Positions 7,401 to 14,757 are shown, counted from the stretch's first letter. The stretch is DNA of 20,920 nucleotides from DAIDHZ01 sp965370365 (GCA_965370365.1 CBDUSP010000023.1:1-20920); one strand, 5' to 3'. Program-made: numbers and translations. Notes: generated from the letters alone by a model not told the origin.

Positions 7401-9989
7401 ATGAAAATGGAGTCCTGTTGTTGGCTCATCGAGAATGTAGAGTGTTTTTCCCGTGCTTGGGCGGACAAGCTCTTTTGCAAGTTTAATTCGTTGAGCCTCT
7501 CCGCCAGATAGGGTGGTTGAGGGCTGTCCCAGAGTCAAGTAATCAAGACCCACTTGCGAGAGCAGAGAGAGTTTTTTGTAAATGGAGGGGAGATTTTCAA
7601 AGAGAACAAGTGCTTTTTCAACATCGATGTTTAAAATGTCGGAAATAGTGTGCTCTTTAAAGCGCACATTTAAAATTTCGGGATCAAACTGCTTTCCTTT
7701 GCATTGAGGACATTCTACCCACGCATCTTCCATAAAATCCATGTCCATGCGCACGGAGCCACGCCCCGAGCAATACGAACAAGAGCCCTCTTTGACATTG
7801 AAGCTGAAATGGCCCTCACTGTAGCCGCGAAGTTTACTCTCTGGAAGCTTTGCAAAAAGATCGCGGATCTCATCAAAGAGCTTGATGTACGTTGCAGCAT
7901 TCGATCGAGGTGTTCTTCCAATCGGGGACTGGTCAACAGCGATGACCTTATCGATGTGTTCTAGCCCATCGATTTTTTCATGCGCTCCAACAGAAATCTC
8001 AGCTCCATGAAAATGACAGCTGAGTGCTGGATAAAGCGTATCTGCGATGAGTGATGATTTTCCAGATCCCGAGACGCCTGTCACACACACAAGGCCCCCA
8101 AGAGGGATTTTTACATTGACGGACTGGAGGTTGTGGTGTTTAGCTCCTTTAATCGAGAGGGATTCCTTTCCAACTTTTCGTCTCTTTTTAGGGATATCGA
8201 TTTTCAATCTCCCCGAGAGATAGCCTCCTGTCAAAGATCGAGGGTTTTTGATGAGATCTTCGACGCTTCCCACCCCAAGGATTTCTCCACCGTGAACGCC
8301 TGCACCTGGACCTACATCAACGATTGTATCTGCAGCCTTGATTGTCTCCACATCGTGCTCGACAACAAGAACGGTGTTTCCCTGATCGCGTAGCTGCAAA
8401 ATGGTTTCAATGAGCTTGTGGTGATCACTTGGATGCAAGCCAATGGAAGGTTCATCGAGCACGTAAATTGCGCCGACAAGGCCTGCTCCAATTTGTGAGG
8501 CAAGGCGCACTCTTTGCGATTCTCCACCACTTAAGGTTGGTGCTGTTCTCTCTAATGAGATGTAGGAGAGACCGACATTGAGCAAAAACTCAAGACGCGT
8601 GCGGATTTCTTTAAAAAGCTCTCCTGCAATTTCCTCTTCAATTGGGCTTAAACCCAAATTTTGGAAAAATGCAAGACACTCACTCAAAGGGAGAGCTGTA
8701 ATTTCCGCAATTTTCTTTCCCCCAAGTTTTGTTTCTGCTGGATAGGGCCTAATGCGAGAACCCTCACATGCAGGACAAATCCCTTGCACCATGAGAGCTC
8801 CCATTTTCTTGCGATAGACATCGCTTTTTGCGATATTTAACCGTGTCCTTGCCTCTTCTAAAACGCCCTTCCACTGAACATACTCGTAGCTGCGTTTTTT
8901 CTTTTGCGGATGGACAAAGTACATGCGCGTCCACTTTTTCTCGGTGCCATAGAGGAAAGCGTGCTTGGCTTTGTCGGAGAGCTTGTTCCAAGGAGTTTTA
9001 ATGTTGAACTTGTAAATTTTCGCTAAGTTGTTGTAGATGTTCCCATTGCGAATGGTTGTGTAAGAAGAGGCGATTGCACAGCAATCTTCTGCAATGCTTA
9101 ACTCCGGATTGATGATTTTGTTTAAATCAAAATCAGCAGAGATGCCGATGCCATGGCACTTGGGACACATTCCTTCTGGATGGTTGAAGGAAAAGTCGTG
9201 GGGTTCAAGCGGGCCATAAGACGTATCTGACTTTACAGAGTAGGCAAATTGTGAAAAAATCTTCTCTTCTTTTTTATCTGGAAAAAGAACGCTAAAAAAT
9301 CCTTTTCCGATTTCAAGGGAGAGACCTACCGCCTCTGCAATGCGCGAATGATCGTCTCCCTTAATGCGGTCGACGACAATCTCAATGTCGTGAGCCACTT
9401 TCTCATCGAGCTTGATCTCTTCCTCAAGAGAAACGATCTCTCCATCAACGCGAGCCCGCATAAAGCCTTTGGTCCGGATCTCATTAAAGTCTTGAGTGAA
9501 CTCGCCTTTTTTGCCTTTTGCATACGGGGCTAAAAAAATGAGCTTTTCATTTTTTGGAAGGCTTTGGAGTTCTTTTGTGATTTTTTCGCGACTCTGAAGA
9601 GCGACCGGCTCCTTCGAGATGGGGCAATGAGGAATCCCGATTTTTGCGTATAACACCCTTAAAAAGTCATAAATCCCCGTCATGGTCCCGACAGTAGATC
9701 TTGGGGTCTTTCCGGCTGTTTTCTGCTCAATAGCGATTGTTGGCGCAATCCCAGAGATGCTTTCAGCCTCTGGCTTTGGCAAATCACCAAGGGATCGCCG
9801 AGCCTGATGGGAGAGCGACTCGATATAGCGCCTTTGTCCTTCGACGTAGATCGTATCGAAGGCAAGCGAGGACTTGCCAGAGCCAGAGACGCCTGTAAAA
9901 ACGATGAGCTGCCCTGGTTTTAAGGTGAGATCGACGTTTTTGAGGTTGTGGACGGATACGTTTTTAAGGACAATTTCCGGAGATTTCAT
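4389..9989 (-). CDS. uvrA: UvrA excinuclease ABC subunit A, fused tandem double form
   Basis: The damage-sensing ATPase of nucleotide excision repair, here two UvrA units in one chain of about 1866 residues, against about 940 for E. coli UvrA. Four ABC modules are visible, each with Walker A (three GxSGSGKSS and one GVSGSGKST), signature (LSGGE plus S, A, L or A, then QR) and Walker B (LDEP or IDEP) motifs. The second unit begins near residue 955. The C-terminal zinc module CxxC...CxxC is kept in both units (GSCSYCSG...CPQC and GMCRTCWG...CESC). The other zinc finger keeps only its second CxxC (MCPKC, MCLEC), having lost the first pair in both. An upstream ATG at 10082 is possible, but ATG 9989 (MKSPEIVLKN) gives the normal N-terminus and is conserved in a duplicated fragment at 12381-12447. 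Double UvrA is known in Chlamydiae (CT333). Confidence 0.96.
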   Translation of the reverse strand: MKSPEIVLKNVSVHNLKNVDLTLKPGQLIVFTGVSGSGKSSLAFDTIYVEGQRRYIESLSHQARRSLGDLPKPEAESISGIAPTIAIEQKTAGKTPRSTVGTMTGIYDFLRVLYAKIGIPHCPISKEPVALQSREKITKELQSLPKNEKLIFLAPYAKGKKGEFTQDFNEIRTKGFMRARVDGEIVSLEEEIKLDEKVAHDIEIVVDRIKGDDHSRIAEAVGLSLEIGKGFFSVLFPDKKEEKIFSQFAYSVKSDTSYGPLEPHDFSFNHPEGMCPKCHGIGISADFDLNKIINPELSIAEDCCAIASSYTTIRNGNIYNNLAKIYKFNIKTPWNKLSDKAKHAFLYGTEKKWTRMYFVHPQKKKRSYEYVQWKGVLEEARTRLNIAKSDVYRKKMGALMVQGICPACEGSRIRPYPAETKLGGKKIAEITALPLSECLAFFQNLGLSPIEEEIAGELFKEIRTRLEFLLNVGLSYISLERTAPTLSGGESQRVRLASQIGAGLVGAIYVLDEPSIGLHPSDHHKLIETILQLRDQGNTVLVVEHDVETIKAADTIVDVGPGAGVHGGEILGVGSVEDLIKNPRSLTGGYLSGRLKIDIPKKRRKVGKESLSIKGAKHHNLQSVNVKIPLGGLVCVTGVSGSGKSSLIADTLYPALSCHFHGAEISVGAHEKIDGLEHIDKVIAVDQSPIGRTPRSNAATYIKLFDEIRDLFAKLPESKLRGYSEGHFSFNVKEGSCSYCSGRGSVRMDMDFMEDAWVECPQCKGKQFDPEILNVRFKEHTISDILNIDVEKALVLFENLPSIYKKLSLLSQVGLDYLTLGQPSTTLSGGEAQRIKLAKELVRPSTGKTLYILDEPTTGLHFHDIQRLISILQKLVDKGNTVLVIEHNLDLIQSSDWIIDLGPGAGIHGGMLTGAGTPEALAKLNTPTGKALAGKLGAFKKKALSKIERKTSLSVKGASQNNLKSVSLSIPRGSITVFTGPSGSGKSSLAFGTFYAEGQRRYIETLSTYARTLVKQLPKPKLDTIEGLAPSIAIEQKTGGLNPRSTIGTITEIYDLLRVFYAHLGTAFDPETGEEIKQISKEYVVKKALKELNGERLHILTPILFERKESFGDLLSRFNAQGFLRIRLNQKYYELDEKIPFDKHRKNEIFLVVDRLVVNDKSKERLFEAVTKASEQSKGLVTLATKENDLFFNLAFAAPSTGKSYPPIIPQSFSFNHDAGMCLECQGLGITYGAHLIDEPRIKSYCILDLVDRFFKDKGSRRAYSLLEDYFESCDIDVEAPIKTLLPNAIEILFTGGPEKQGMRWIGIEKVLARASRMAKKEIKEKLRPTMKESPCSACKGARLNPLALNVRIQDQSISDFCSMGIEKAHDFIQKVPLKKDHFLFEAKQKIEKSLKFLLEIGLSYLSLDRSAPTLSGGELQRIRLARQLGSGLTSCLYVLDEPTIGLHPSNSERLNNALKNLRDLGNTLILVEHDPMTIQAADYLVDFGPKAGDEGGRITAQGTLKEILKNPDSLTGAYLSGKKSIPIPKKRRPFNPGIRIENAKLHNLKDISVEIPYSAITCLTGVSGSGKSTLMRHLLKPAAEKVASRSRKAKSYKYLDTTFYGLGAFEKVISIDQSPIGQTARANVSTYSEVQPLIRSLFASLPLAKAKGLSPGHFSPNHLRGMCRTCWGLGYRTVNLQFLPSVRVVCESCKGNRLHARSLEVFYKDKHFGEVLEMSIAEALAWFENIPRIVKRLKILESVGLSYLCLGREVASLSGGEAQRLRLSRELAKRETGKTLYLIDEPTVGLHSEDVAKLLPIFHMLADKKNTLIIIEHNVDVIQNADYVIDLGPDAGPDGGHILGVGTPEDIAKVKESKTAKYLSL

Positions 9990-10129
9990 AGCAGAAATTG
10001 TAACAGGGGAATGGGGGGAAGTCCACAAATTACAAACTTCTTTTTTAAAGGAAGAGAAGTGAAGCAAAGACATCCCATGCAAAAGATATTTTAATTTTTA
10101 TATTAACAGTATCTCCCTAAGGAGCTGCA

Positions 10130-12004
10130 TCATGCAATCACACACTGACACATGGGGGGATACTTTGGATTTTGTTGAACGCGTTTAAGTAACCAGTCAT
10201 CGTTGTTTTTCTTCGCAATATCAGCGATTTGGGAAAGTTGATCAGGAGAACAGTTTTTATGCTCTGGAACTACCGCAAGAAGCCAATGACTGTTGTTTCT
10301 CTTAGCATGATCAATGATTTGGGAAAGTTGCTCAAAAGAAAAGTTTTTATTGCTTAAAGCTACTTCAAGTAGAGGTTTTATCCCTCTTTTTTTGATAAGA
10401 CAATCTATGCGATTGGTGACTCCTTTAAAGTTATCACGATGATAGTTACCTAGATAGTCATCTGGACGGCACTCCTCGAACTTTACTGTAAAGACATCCT
10501 TTATCTCTTTTTCTTGATTGATGAAACGATCAATAATACCAGTGATTTGAATAAGTTGATCAGAAGAGCACTTTTTATTTTTTATAACTGCTGCAAGGAC
10601 GTTTTCTATCGCTTCTTCTGCCTCAACACAATCATCAAGCATACGATTCCATTGATCCACTAGCTTAATAGAGTTGCCAACTCCACCAATTTCAGTTGCT
10701 AGATCAGAGGCTCGCTTTTTTAAATTTTCACAATTAAGGGTATAAATAGAGGCGATCCTGTTATCAAGGATTGAAGAAAGTTGATCAGAAGAGCAGTTGT
10801 CATTGCTTGCAGCGACTGAAAAGATTCTATTTTTCCAACTTTCAGAAGAAGAGGAGGCGATCTTGTTACCAAGGATTAGAGAAAGTTGATCGGAAGAGCA
10901 GTTTTCCTTACTTGCAGCTACTGCAAAGACGCTATTTTTCAGATATTCATCAGTAGAGGTGATCGTGCTATCAATAATTTGGGAAAGTTGATCGGAAGAG
11001 CAGTTTTTATTGCTTGCCACTGCTGCAAGGATGTCGGTTTTTTTGTATTCAATAAGAAAATGGGAAGGGTGATCCCCAGTGATCCTAGTGAGGGTGTCAG
11101 CAATCTTAGTGATTCGGGAAAGCTGGCTGGGAGAGCAGTTGTCATTGCTTGCAACTCCGAGAAGAATGCCCATCCTGACAGGGTGATTAGCTTTATCAAT
11201 AAATTGGTTAAGTTGATCAGAAGAGCAGTTTTTATTACTTGCAATTACTTCAAAGATCTGGGCTTTTGTGGGTTCATCCATGCCGTTAGCGATATCCCTG
11301 ATTCGGGAAAGTTGATCAGAAGAGCATTCTTTATCTTTTGCAATTGCTTTAAGGATGTCGTACTTGTCGGTTTGATCAATAGGGATGTTGTTAGCAATAA
11401 TAATGGCTTGCTCAATAGGGATCAAAAGTTGATTCCGAGAATCTCCCAATTCCCCGTATGAGTTGTCCCAACAATCCATTGTGAGGTTTAATAGTAGTAC
11501 GGATCTTTCATCCGGGTCTCTAGTTTTTTGAGCCTTTACGACTCCTTTGAGTGTTTCACTAAAAGAGGGAGAGAAGATGTCTAGACGGGCAAGCTTTTTT
11601 GAAAGATTCAGATCAAGTGTGAATATGAATCGCAGAATGTTTACTTCGCTGAGTTCTGAAGAGTCGTTACAGAAGTCATGTTTAAACTTTTCAAGAGAGC
11701 CTCTATACCCTAGATTGGATTGAAATTTTTCATGAGTGTTATTGAGAAAAACCTGTAAAGTAAGCGGGTTTTTGCTTGCACGTGTAGCGATGCTCAAGGA
11801 ACGATAATCTTGCTGGCCAGCATAGGAGACAATCCTTTCGTGTATCGGAAGAACTCCAAGTGAAGTTATTGGACTAGAAATAGTATATATCTTTGTCACT
11901 GAAGTCTCGCTTCGAGGATTAGATGCTGAAGACCTGCTTAAAGGGTTAAGATAAGGCTTTTCTTGATCGTGGGAAGAGAAAATTGATTTGATCTCTAGGC
12001 TCAT
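10130..12004 (-). CDS. Repeat protein with F-box-like N-terminus, candidate host-directed effector
   Basis: The 624-residue product has no match I can name. Residues 49-79 (VLPIHERIVSYAGQQDYRSL and onward) resemble an F-box: Leu-Pro, a hydrophobic helix, then an Asp and a second helix. From about 205 to the end run nine repeats whose core is AxASNKNCSSDQLSQIID, spaced 30-75 residues apart, predicted to build a helical solenoid. The repeats are also very similar at DNA level, which suggests recent duplication or conversion. ATG 12034 is in frame but overlaps the -10 box; ATG 12004 has AAGGAA seven bases upstream and is preferred. No signal peptide is seen. F-box proteins with repeats are known in amoeba-associated chlamydiae and can recruit host ubiquitin ligases; that role here is inference. 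It ends 140 bases from uvrA. Confidence 0.8.
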   Translation of the reverse strand: MSLEIKSIFSSHDQEKPYLNPLSRSSASNPRSETSVTKIYTISSPITSLGVLPIHERIVSYAGQQDYRSLSIATRASKNPLTLQVFLNNTHEKFQSNLGYRGSLEKFKHDFCNDSSELSEVNILRFIFTLDLNLSKKLARLDIFSPSFSETLKGVVKAQKTRDPDERSVLLLNLTMDCWDNSYGELGDSRNQLLIPIEQAIIIANNIPIDQTDKYDILKAIAKDKECSSDQLSRIRDIANGMDEPTKAQIFEVIASNKNCSSDQLNQFIDKANHPVRMGILLGVASNDNCSPSQLSRITKIADTLTRITGDHPSHFLIEYKKTDILAAVASNKNCSSDQLSQIIDSTITSTDEYLKNSVFAVAASKENCSSDQLSLILGNKIASSSSESWKNRIFSVAASNDNCSSDQLSSILDNRIASIYTLNCENLKKRASDLATEIGGVGNSIKLVDQWNRMLDDCVEAEEAIENVLAAVIKNKKCSSDQLIQITGIIDRFINQEKEIKDVFTVKFEECRPDDYLGNYHRDNFKGVTNRIDCLIKKRGIKPLLEVALSNKNFSFEQLSQIIDHAKRNNSHWLLAVVPEHKNCSPDQLSQIADIAKKNNDDWLLKRVQQNPKYPPMCQCVIA

Positions 12005-12032
12005 AGATTTTTCCTTATATAATTTAGTATGC

Positions 12033-12062
12033 ATTCTAGTAATTAACAGTGCTTTTTGTCAA
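12033..12062 (-). promoter_or_regulatory. Promoter of the repeat-protein gene
   Basis: On the minus strand TTGACA (12057-12062) and TAGAAT (12033-12038) are 18 bases apart, a near-consensus sigma-70-type promoter. Its position places transcription start just before ATG 12004 and rules out the earlier in-frame ATG at 12034. Confidence 0.7.
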
Positions 12063-12110
12063 CAAATTAAAAAATACAAAAGCTCTGTCTGAATATAAGT
12101 TAATTATACT

Positions 12111-12193
12111 CAAATCACTTCAAAACTTGGGGTTAGGTGGGTCCAAATTCGGCGCTTTCAATCTCGCCTAACCCCAAGTTTTGAAGCGATTTG
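12111..12193. repeat. Large hairpin with 27-base arms
   Basis: Arms 12111-12137 and 12167-12193 are complementary over 27 bases with one mismatch; the 20-base core CTTCAAAACTTGGGGTTAGG is perfect. The loop is 29 bases. Weaker pairing continues a few bases outside. No T-run follows on the minus strand, so it is not a classical terminator. It lies between the promoter of the repeat-protein gene and the pseudogene fragment, at a rearranged site. Confidence 0.8.
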
Positions 12194-12213
12194 GATATAA
12201 ATGGCTTGTTTAA

Positions 12214-12376
12214 TTAGTTTTTTATTTTACGTCCTCTCTGGGGAAAGCGAAACCATTGATGCTCTGGGGGAGGGCTGGCCTCAAGAGAAGGATCTCGGAA
12301 AGGTCTTGCTTCTGTTGGAACGGGAGAGGGTTCTCTTGACGAGCTTGGTTCTTTTACACCTGGAGATTGCGGTCTG
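12214..12376 (-). pseudogene. Remnant of the 3' end of a paralogue of the proline-rich membrane protein
   Basis: Read on the minus strand, an open segment of 53 codons encodes a peptide with SSSREPSPVPTE and SPPPEHQ, matching PSRETSPVPTE and SPPPNHQ in the C-terminal tail of the intact gene next door (12445-13047). It ends in TAA (12214-12216). There is no start codon in this frame; immediately upstream it joins a copy of the uvrA 5' end. The N-terminal part, the membrane span and most of the linker are missing. It is best read as a decayed tandem partial duplication. Confidence 0.65.
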
Positions 12377-12447
12377 GTTTAAGGACAATTTCCGGAGATT
12401 TCATGGCGGGAGTTGTAGCAAGATAGTGGGGCGAAGTCTATACATTA
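12377..12447 (-). pseudogene. Stray copy of the uvrA 5' end and its upstream region
   Basis: Positions 12381-12447 align without gaps to 9966-10032. The first 24 bases, covering codons 1-8 of uvrA, are identical; the upstream part has about a dozen mismatches, several of them A/G exchanges. The copy includes the ATG (12402-12404) and MKSPEIVLK, then runs out of homology and reaches TAA after seven unrelated codons. Its outer edge coincides with the stop codon of the proline-rich protein gene. It may still carry uvrA promoter activity. Confidence 0.75.
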
Positions 12448-13047
12448 AGGATCAGGAGAAAGGGATACCCTCCGCCGCTGTTCACTAGGAATTTTTTGAT
12501 GATTCGGAGGAGGGCTTTCTCCTCTAGAAGAAACGCTTTGGGACCTTTCTCGCAAGGGACTGGGTTCCGTTGGAACTGGGGAAGTCTCTCGGCTTGGGCG
12601 ACTTGAAGAAGAGGCTCTCTCTGGCGAAGAAGGAGGCCCGAAGTTTGGGGGGGTTGGTGCATGCGGGGGCTTTAGAGAGGAAAACGGATTACGTCGAGAA
12701 GATTTTTTAAACGACGGAGAAGGAGGCGTTTCCTGACTCGTTGTTTTTGGAGCAATCTCGTCATTTTTTTGGGGCTCTGGTGGTTTGTCTACGATGGGTT
12801 TGGGAACGGCTCCTTTGCTGCGAAAGAGAGTAAAATAGGCAATCAGGCTAATTGCTCCAGCAGCTAAAAAAAGAAAGGCATTCGAGCGGAGTGCTAATCT
12901 AGAAAGAGGCCCAATTTCTGGCATTTTTTCGAGTATGAGGATGGATTTTGCTAGTGTATATGCCTTTCGGGCAAGGTTCGACAATCCATCTGCTACGAAG
13001 ATAGAAAATACAGACAGCTGATCACTTACGGGTTTTATTACATGCAT
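12445..13047 (-). CDS. Single-span membrane protein with proline/serine-rich tail
   Basis: No family is recognised. In the 200-residue product a short N-terminal part (about 1-50) is followed by one membrane segment near residues 55-75 (NAFLFLAAGAISLIAYFTLF). The rest is a low-complexity tail rich in Pro, Ser, Arg and Glu with repeated SP, PSR and PPP motifs, probably disordered. An in-frame ATG at 13077 would extend it by 10 residues, but ATG 13047 has AAGGAAAG five bases upstream and overlaps the stop of the TPR gene by ten bases, so translational coupling is likely. Such a layout suits an inner-membrane or inclusion-membrane anchor displaying a flexible tail, but this is inference. A partial copy of its tail lies just downstream. 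Confidence 0.72.
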   Translation of the reverse strand: MHVIKPVSDQLSVFSIFVADGLSNLARKAYTLAKSILILEKMPEIGPLSRLALRSNAFLFLAAGAISLIAYFTLFRSKGAVPKPIVDKPPEPQKNDEIAPKTTSQETPPSPSFKKSSRRNPFSSLKPPHAPTPPNFGPPSSPERASSSSRPSRETSPVPTEPSPLRERSQSVSSRGESPPPNHQKIPSEQRRRVSLSPDP

Positions 13048-14402
13048 TTTACTTTCCTTGGAATGAGATTTTGACACTTGAGGAAGTGTTTTTTTAGGTC
13101 CTGAGTAAGGATTCCTTTAAAAAGATCGTTATCTTTCTTAGCGAGTTCCTTGTCGACGTAAGAGATGATTGCATCAGGAGTCGTTGTTTTTCCTTCTGCG
13201 TACTGAGTAAGGAGGTCTTTTAAGTGATTTGCTGCTTTTTTCTTGCCCTCTATGCCTGTTTTATAGGTGCCAAGATCCTCAATAAGAGTTGTTAGGTCTC
13301 TGGAAATGCGCTCTTTTTTTGGAGACATTGTTGTGCCGACTTCCTTAACCAGGGGAGAGGCTTCTCTTACAGGTGAGTTTGTAATTGCCTGCGCCTTTTC
13401 ATAGCAGTTCTTCGCCTCCTCTTTCTTTCCTTGGTGCTGATACTGATCACCCAAGTCTTTCCAGAGGATGGCTATTTTAGGATCATTTGGAAATAAAGCA
13501 GCTTTTACTTCAACGCTTCTCACGTAGCGCTTAAAAGCCGTATCCACGCTCTCAAAAAGGAGACGGATGCGTCCCATAGACACATTAGAAGCGTCTGCGT
13601 CCCTTAAATCGATGTAGGCTCTTTTAAGGGACCTTCGTGTTTTGAGGGACTTTTCGCGATTTCCCGAAGTTTGAGAATGAAAACTTGCTTTGTAGAAGTT
13701 CGTTGCCTCTTCTTGGTTACCCGTTTCTTCGTAAAGCGCTGCAATGAGATCATAAGTCTCAGGGTTTTGACTTTTTAGAAGATGCTCTAGCGCTTTTGTT
13801 GGATTCTTTAATTCGTCGTAAAGAAGTGCTATCTTCATGTGTAAATCAGGTGTCGCTTCTGCTTTTTCAAAATGCTCTAGAGCGCTTGTAGCTTCTCCTA
13901 AGCGCTCATAGAGAGTGCCGATTCGCTCCTCAATTAGAGCTGGATTCCAGGAGGAGGATCTCTCGTAAATCGGCAGGGCTTTTGAAAACCATTCGATAGA
14001 TTCGAGCAGGTTTCCTTGCCCTTCATAGCAGGCAGCTTTTCCACTACACGCAACAGCAAACGTCTTCGTGTTTTGACCACCATCTTCCAAAGCTTTTAAA
14101 CTCGCATCAAAAAACACCATTGCTTCTTGGTATTTTTTTTCTTCAAGAAGATTTCTTCCTGCACCATTGAAAGCATTTGCTTCCTGCGTTTCTACAGTAG
14201 ATCGCGACGACTCACTTCGAGGGAAAGAGAACATAGAAAAGTCAACATCCTCTTTTCTAAAACGGGGACTTGGTGAAAAGAATTGGTTTCCAACAGCTTG
14301 AACTTTTGGAGTCACGTCCTCGTTTTGTTTCGGAAGAAAGACTCTTGGAGACCACCCAACTTTATCCGTTACTTTTCCTTTGCCAAGAGCCGCTGCTAAC
14401 AT
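13038..14402 (-). CDS. Tetratricopeptide-repeat protein
   Basis: The 454-residue product contains about six TPR units: near 76-106, 115-147, 154-183, 184-212, 214-242 and 310-340, with the usual small and large residue pattern, for example IGTLYERLGEATSALEHFEKA. The first 70 residues are Ser/Pro/Lys-rich and probably disordered; the last 100 are helical and lysine-rich. TPR proteins are scaffolds for protein contacts; the partner is not known. No signal peptide is seen. ATG 14402 follows AAAGGAAA. The stop codon overlaps the start of the proline-rich membrane protein gene, so the two are probably co-translated and may work together. The gene is preceded by a 136-base palindrome. Confidence 0.85.
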   Translation of the reverse strand: MLAAALGKGKVTDKVGWSPRVFLPKQNEDVTPKVQAVGNQFFSPSPRFRKEDVDFSMFSFPRSESSRSTVETQEANAFNGAGRNLLEEKKYQEAMVFFDASLKALEDGGQNTKTFAVACSGKAACYEGQGNLLESIEWFSKALPIYERSSSWNPALIEERIGTLYERLGEATSALEHFEKAEATPDLHMKIALLYDELKNPTKALEHLLKSQNPETYDLIAALYEETGNQEEATNFYKASFHSQTSGNREKSLKTRRSLKRAYIDLRDADASNVSMGRIRLLFESVDTAFKRYVRSVEVKAALFPNDPKIAILWKDLGDQYQHQGKKEEAKNCYEKAQAITNSPVREASPLVKEVGTTMSPKKERISRDLTTLIEDLGTYKTGIEGKKKAANHLKDLLTQYAEGKTTTPDAIISYVDKELAKKDNDLFKGILTQDLKKHFLKCQNLIPRKVKCM

Positions 14403-14490
14403 ATGCTTTTTTCCTTTTATAAAAAATCAAGGGGCCGGAGTATCGGAAACCATGAACTAAAAATCAAGATTTTTTTGAGGGAGTGTACCT

Positions 14491-14626
14491 AAGGAGACAC
14501 TGATCAATTCATTCGCCAGCCATTCGACCAAAATTCACCGAAAAAGATAATTTTCGATCTCCAAATTAACTTTTTCGGTGCTTTTGGCGCGAATCCCTGG
14601 CAAAGCAGTTATTCAGTATCTCCTAA
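14491..14626. repeat. Long imperfect palindrome next to palindromic element copy 2
   Basis: The centre is an 18-base stem with one mismatch (14536-14553 with 14563-14580) and a nine-base loop. Pairing continues outward with bulges: GCCAG, ATTCG and CCAAAA on the left match CTGGC, CGAAT and TTTTGG on the right, and AGGAGACACTGA on the left matches TCAGTATCTCCT on the right. Its size equals that of the elements at 1-140 and 14631-14757, but the sequence is unrelated. Only four bases separate it from copy 2. Confidence 0.7.
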
Positions 14627-14630
14627 AAGA

Positions 14631-14757
14631 GTTCGTCTGTTTTTGGGATTATTTTGGCCGCTTTTCGCGTCGATCGAAGGAGGTCATATACATGTATATT
14701 ATCTCTTTCGATCGACGCGAAAAGCGACTCAAAAGAACCCAAAAACCGACAGAACCT
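14631..14757. repeat. Long palindromic element, copy 2, inside the oppC 3' end
   Basis: Read on the minus strand it aligns with the element at 5-133. Shared blocks include AGGTTCTGTCG, GGGTTCTTTTGAG, the apex TAATATACRTGTATATGACC and GCGGCCAAAATAATCCC. The inner stem is a different sequence: 14661-14678 pairs perfectly with 14707-14724 over 18 bases (CTTTTCGCGTCGATCGAA and its complement). The outer arms carry a paired change too: TTTTCGGG/CCCGAAAA in copy 1 is TTTTTGGG/CCCAAAAA here. It supplies the oppC stop codon and most of a 39-residue C-terminal extension. Confidence 0.85.

Noticed and set aside
10132..10188. 18-codon open frame on + after AAGGAG in the gap between uvrA and the repeat-protein gene
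   Set aside because: Spacing is fair, but the peptide is very short, overlaps the end of the minus gene and has no convincing promoter.
10886..11461. 191-codon open frame on + opposite the repeat-protein gene
   Set aside because: It is the mirror of the CSSDQL repeats; its peptide repeats follow the repeat unit in antisense, and the minus gene has a promoter and ribosome site.
12201..12488. 95-codon open frame on + over the pseudogene
   Set aside because: The minus strand here is explained by the tail fragment and the uvrA copy; no ribosome site before the ATG.
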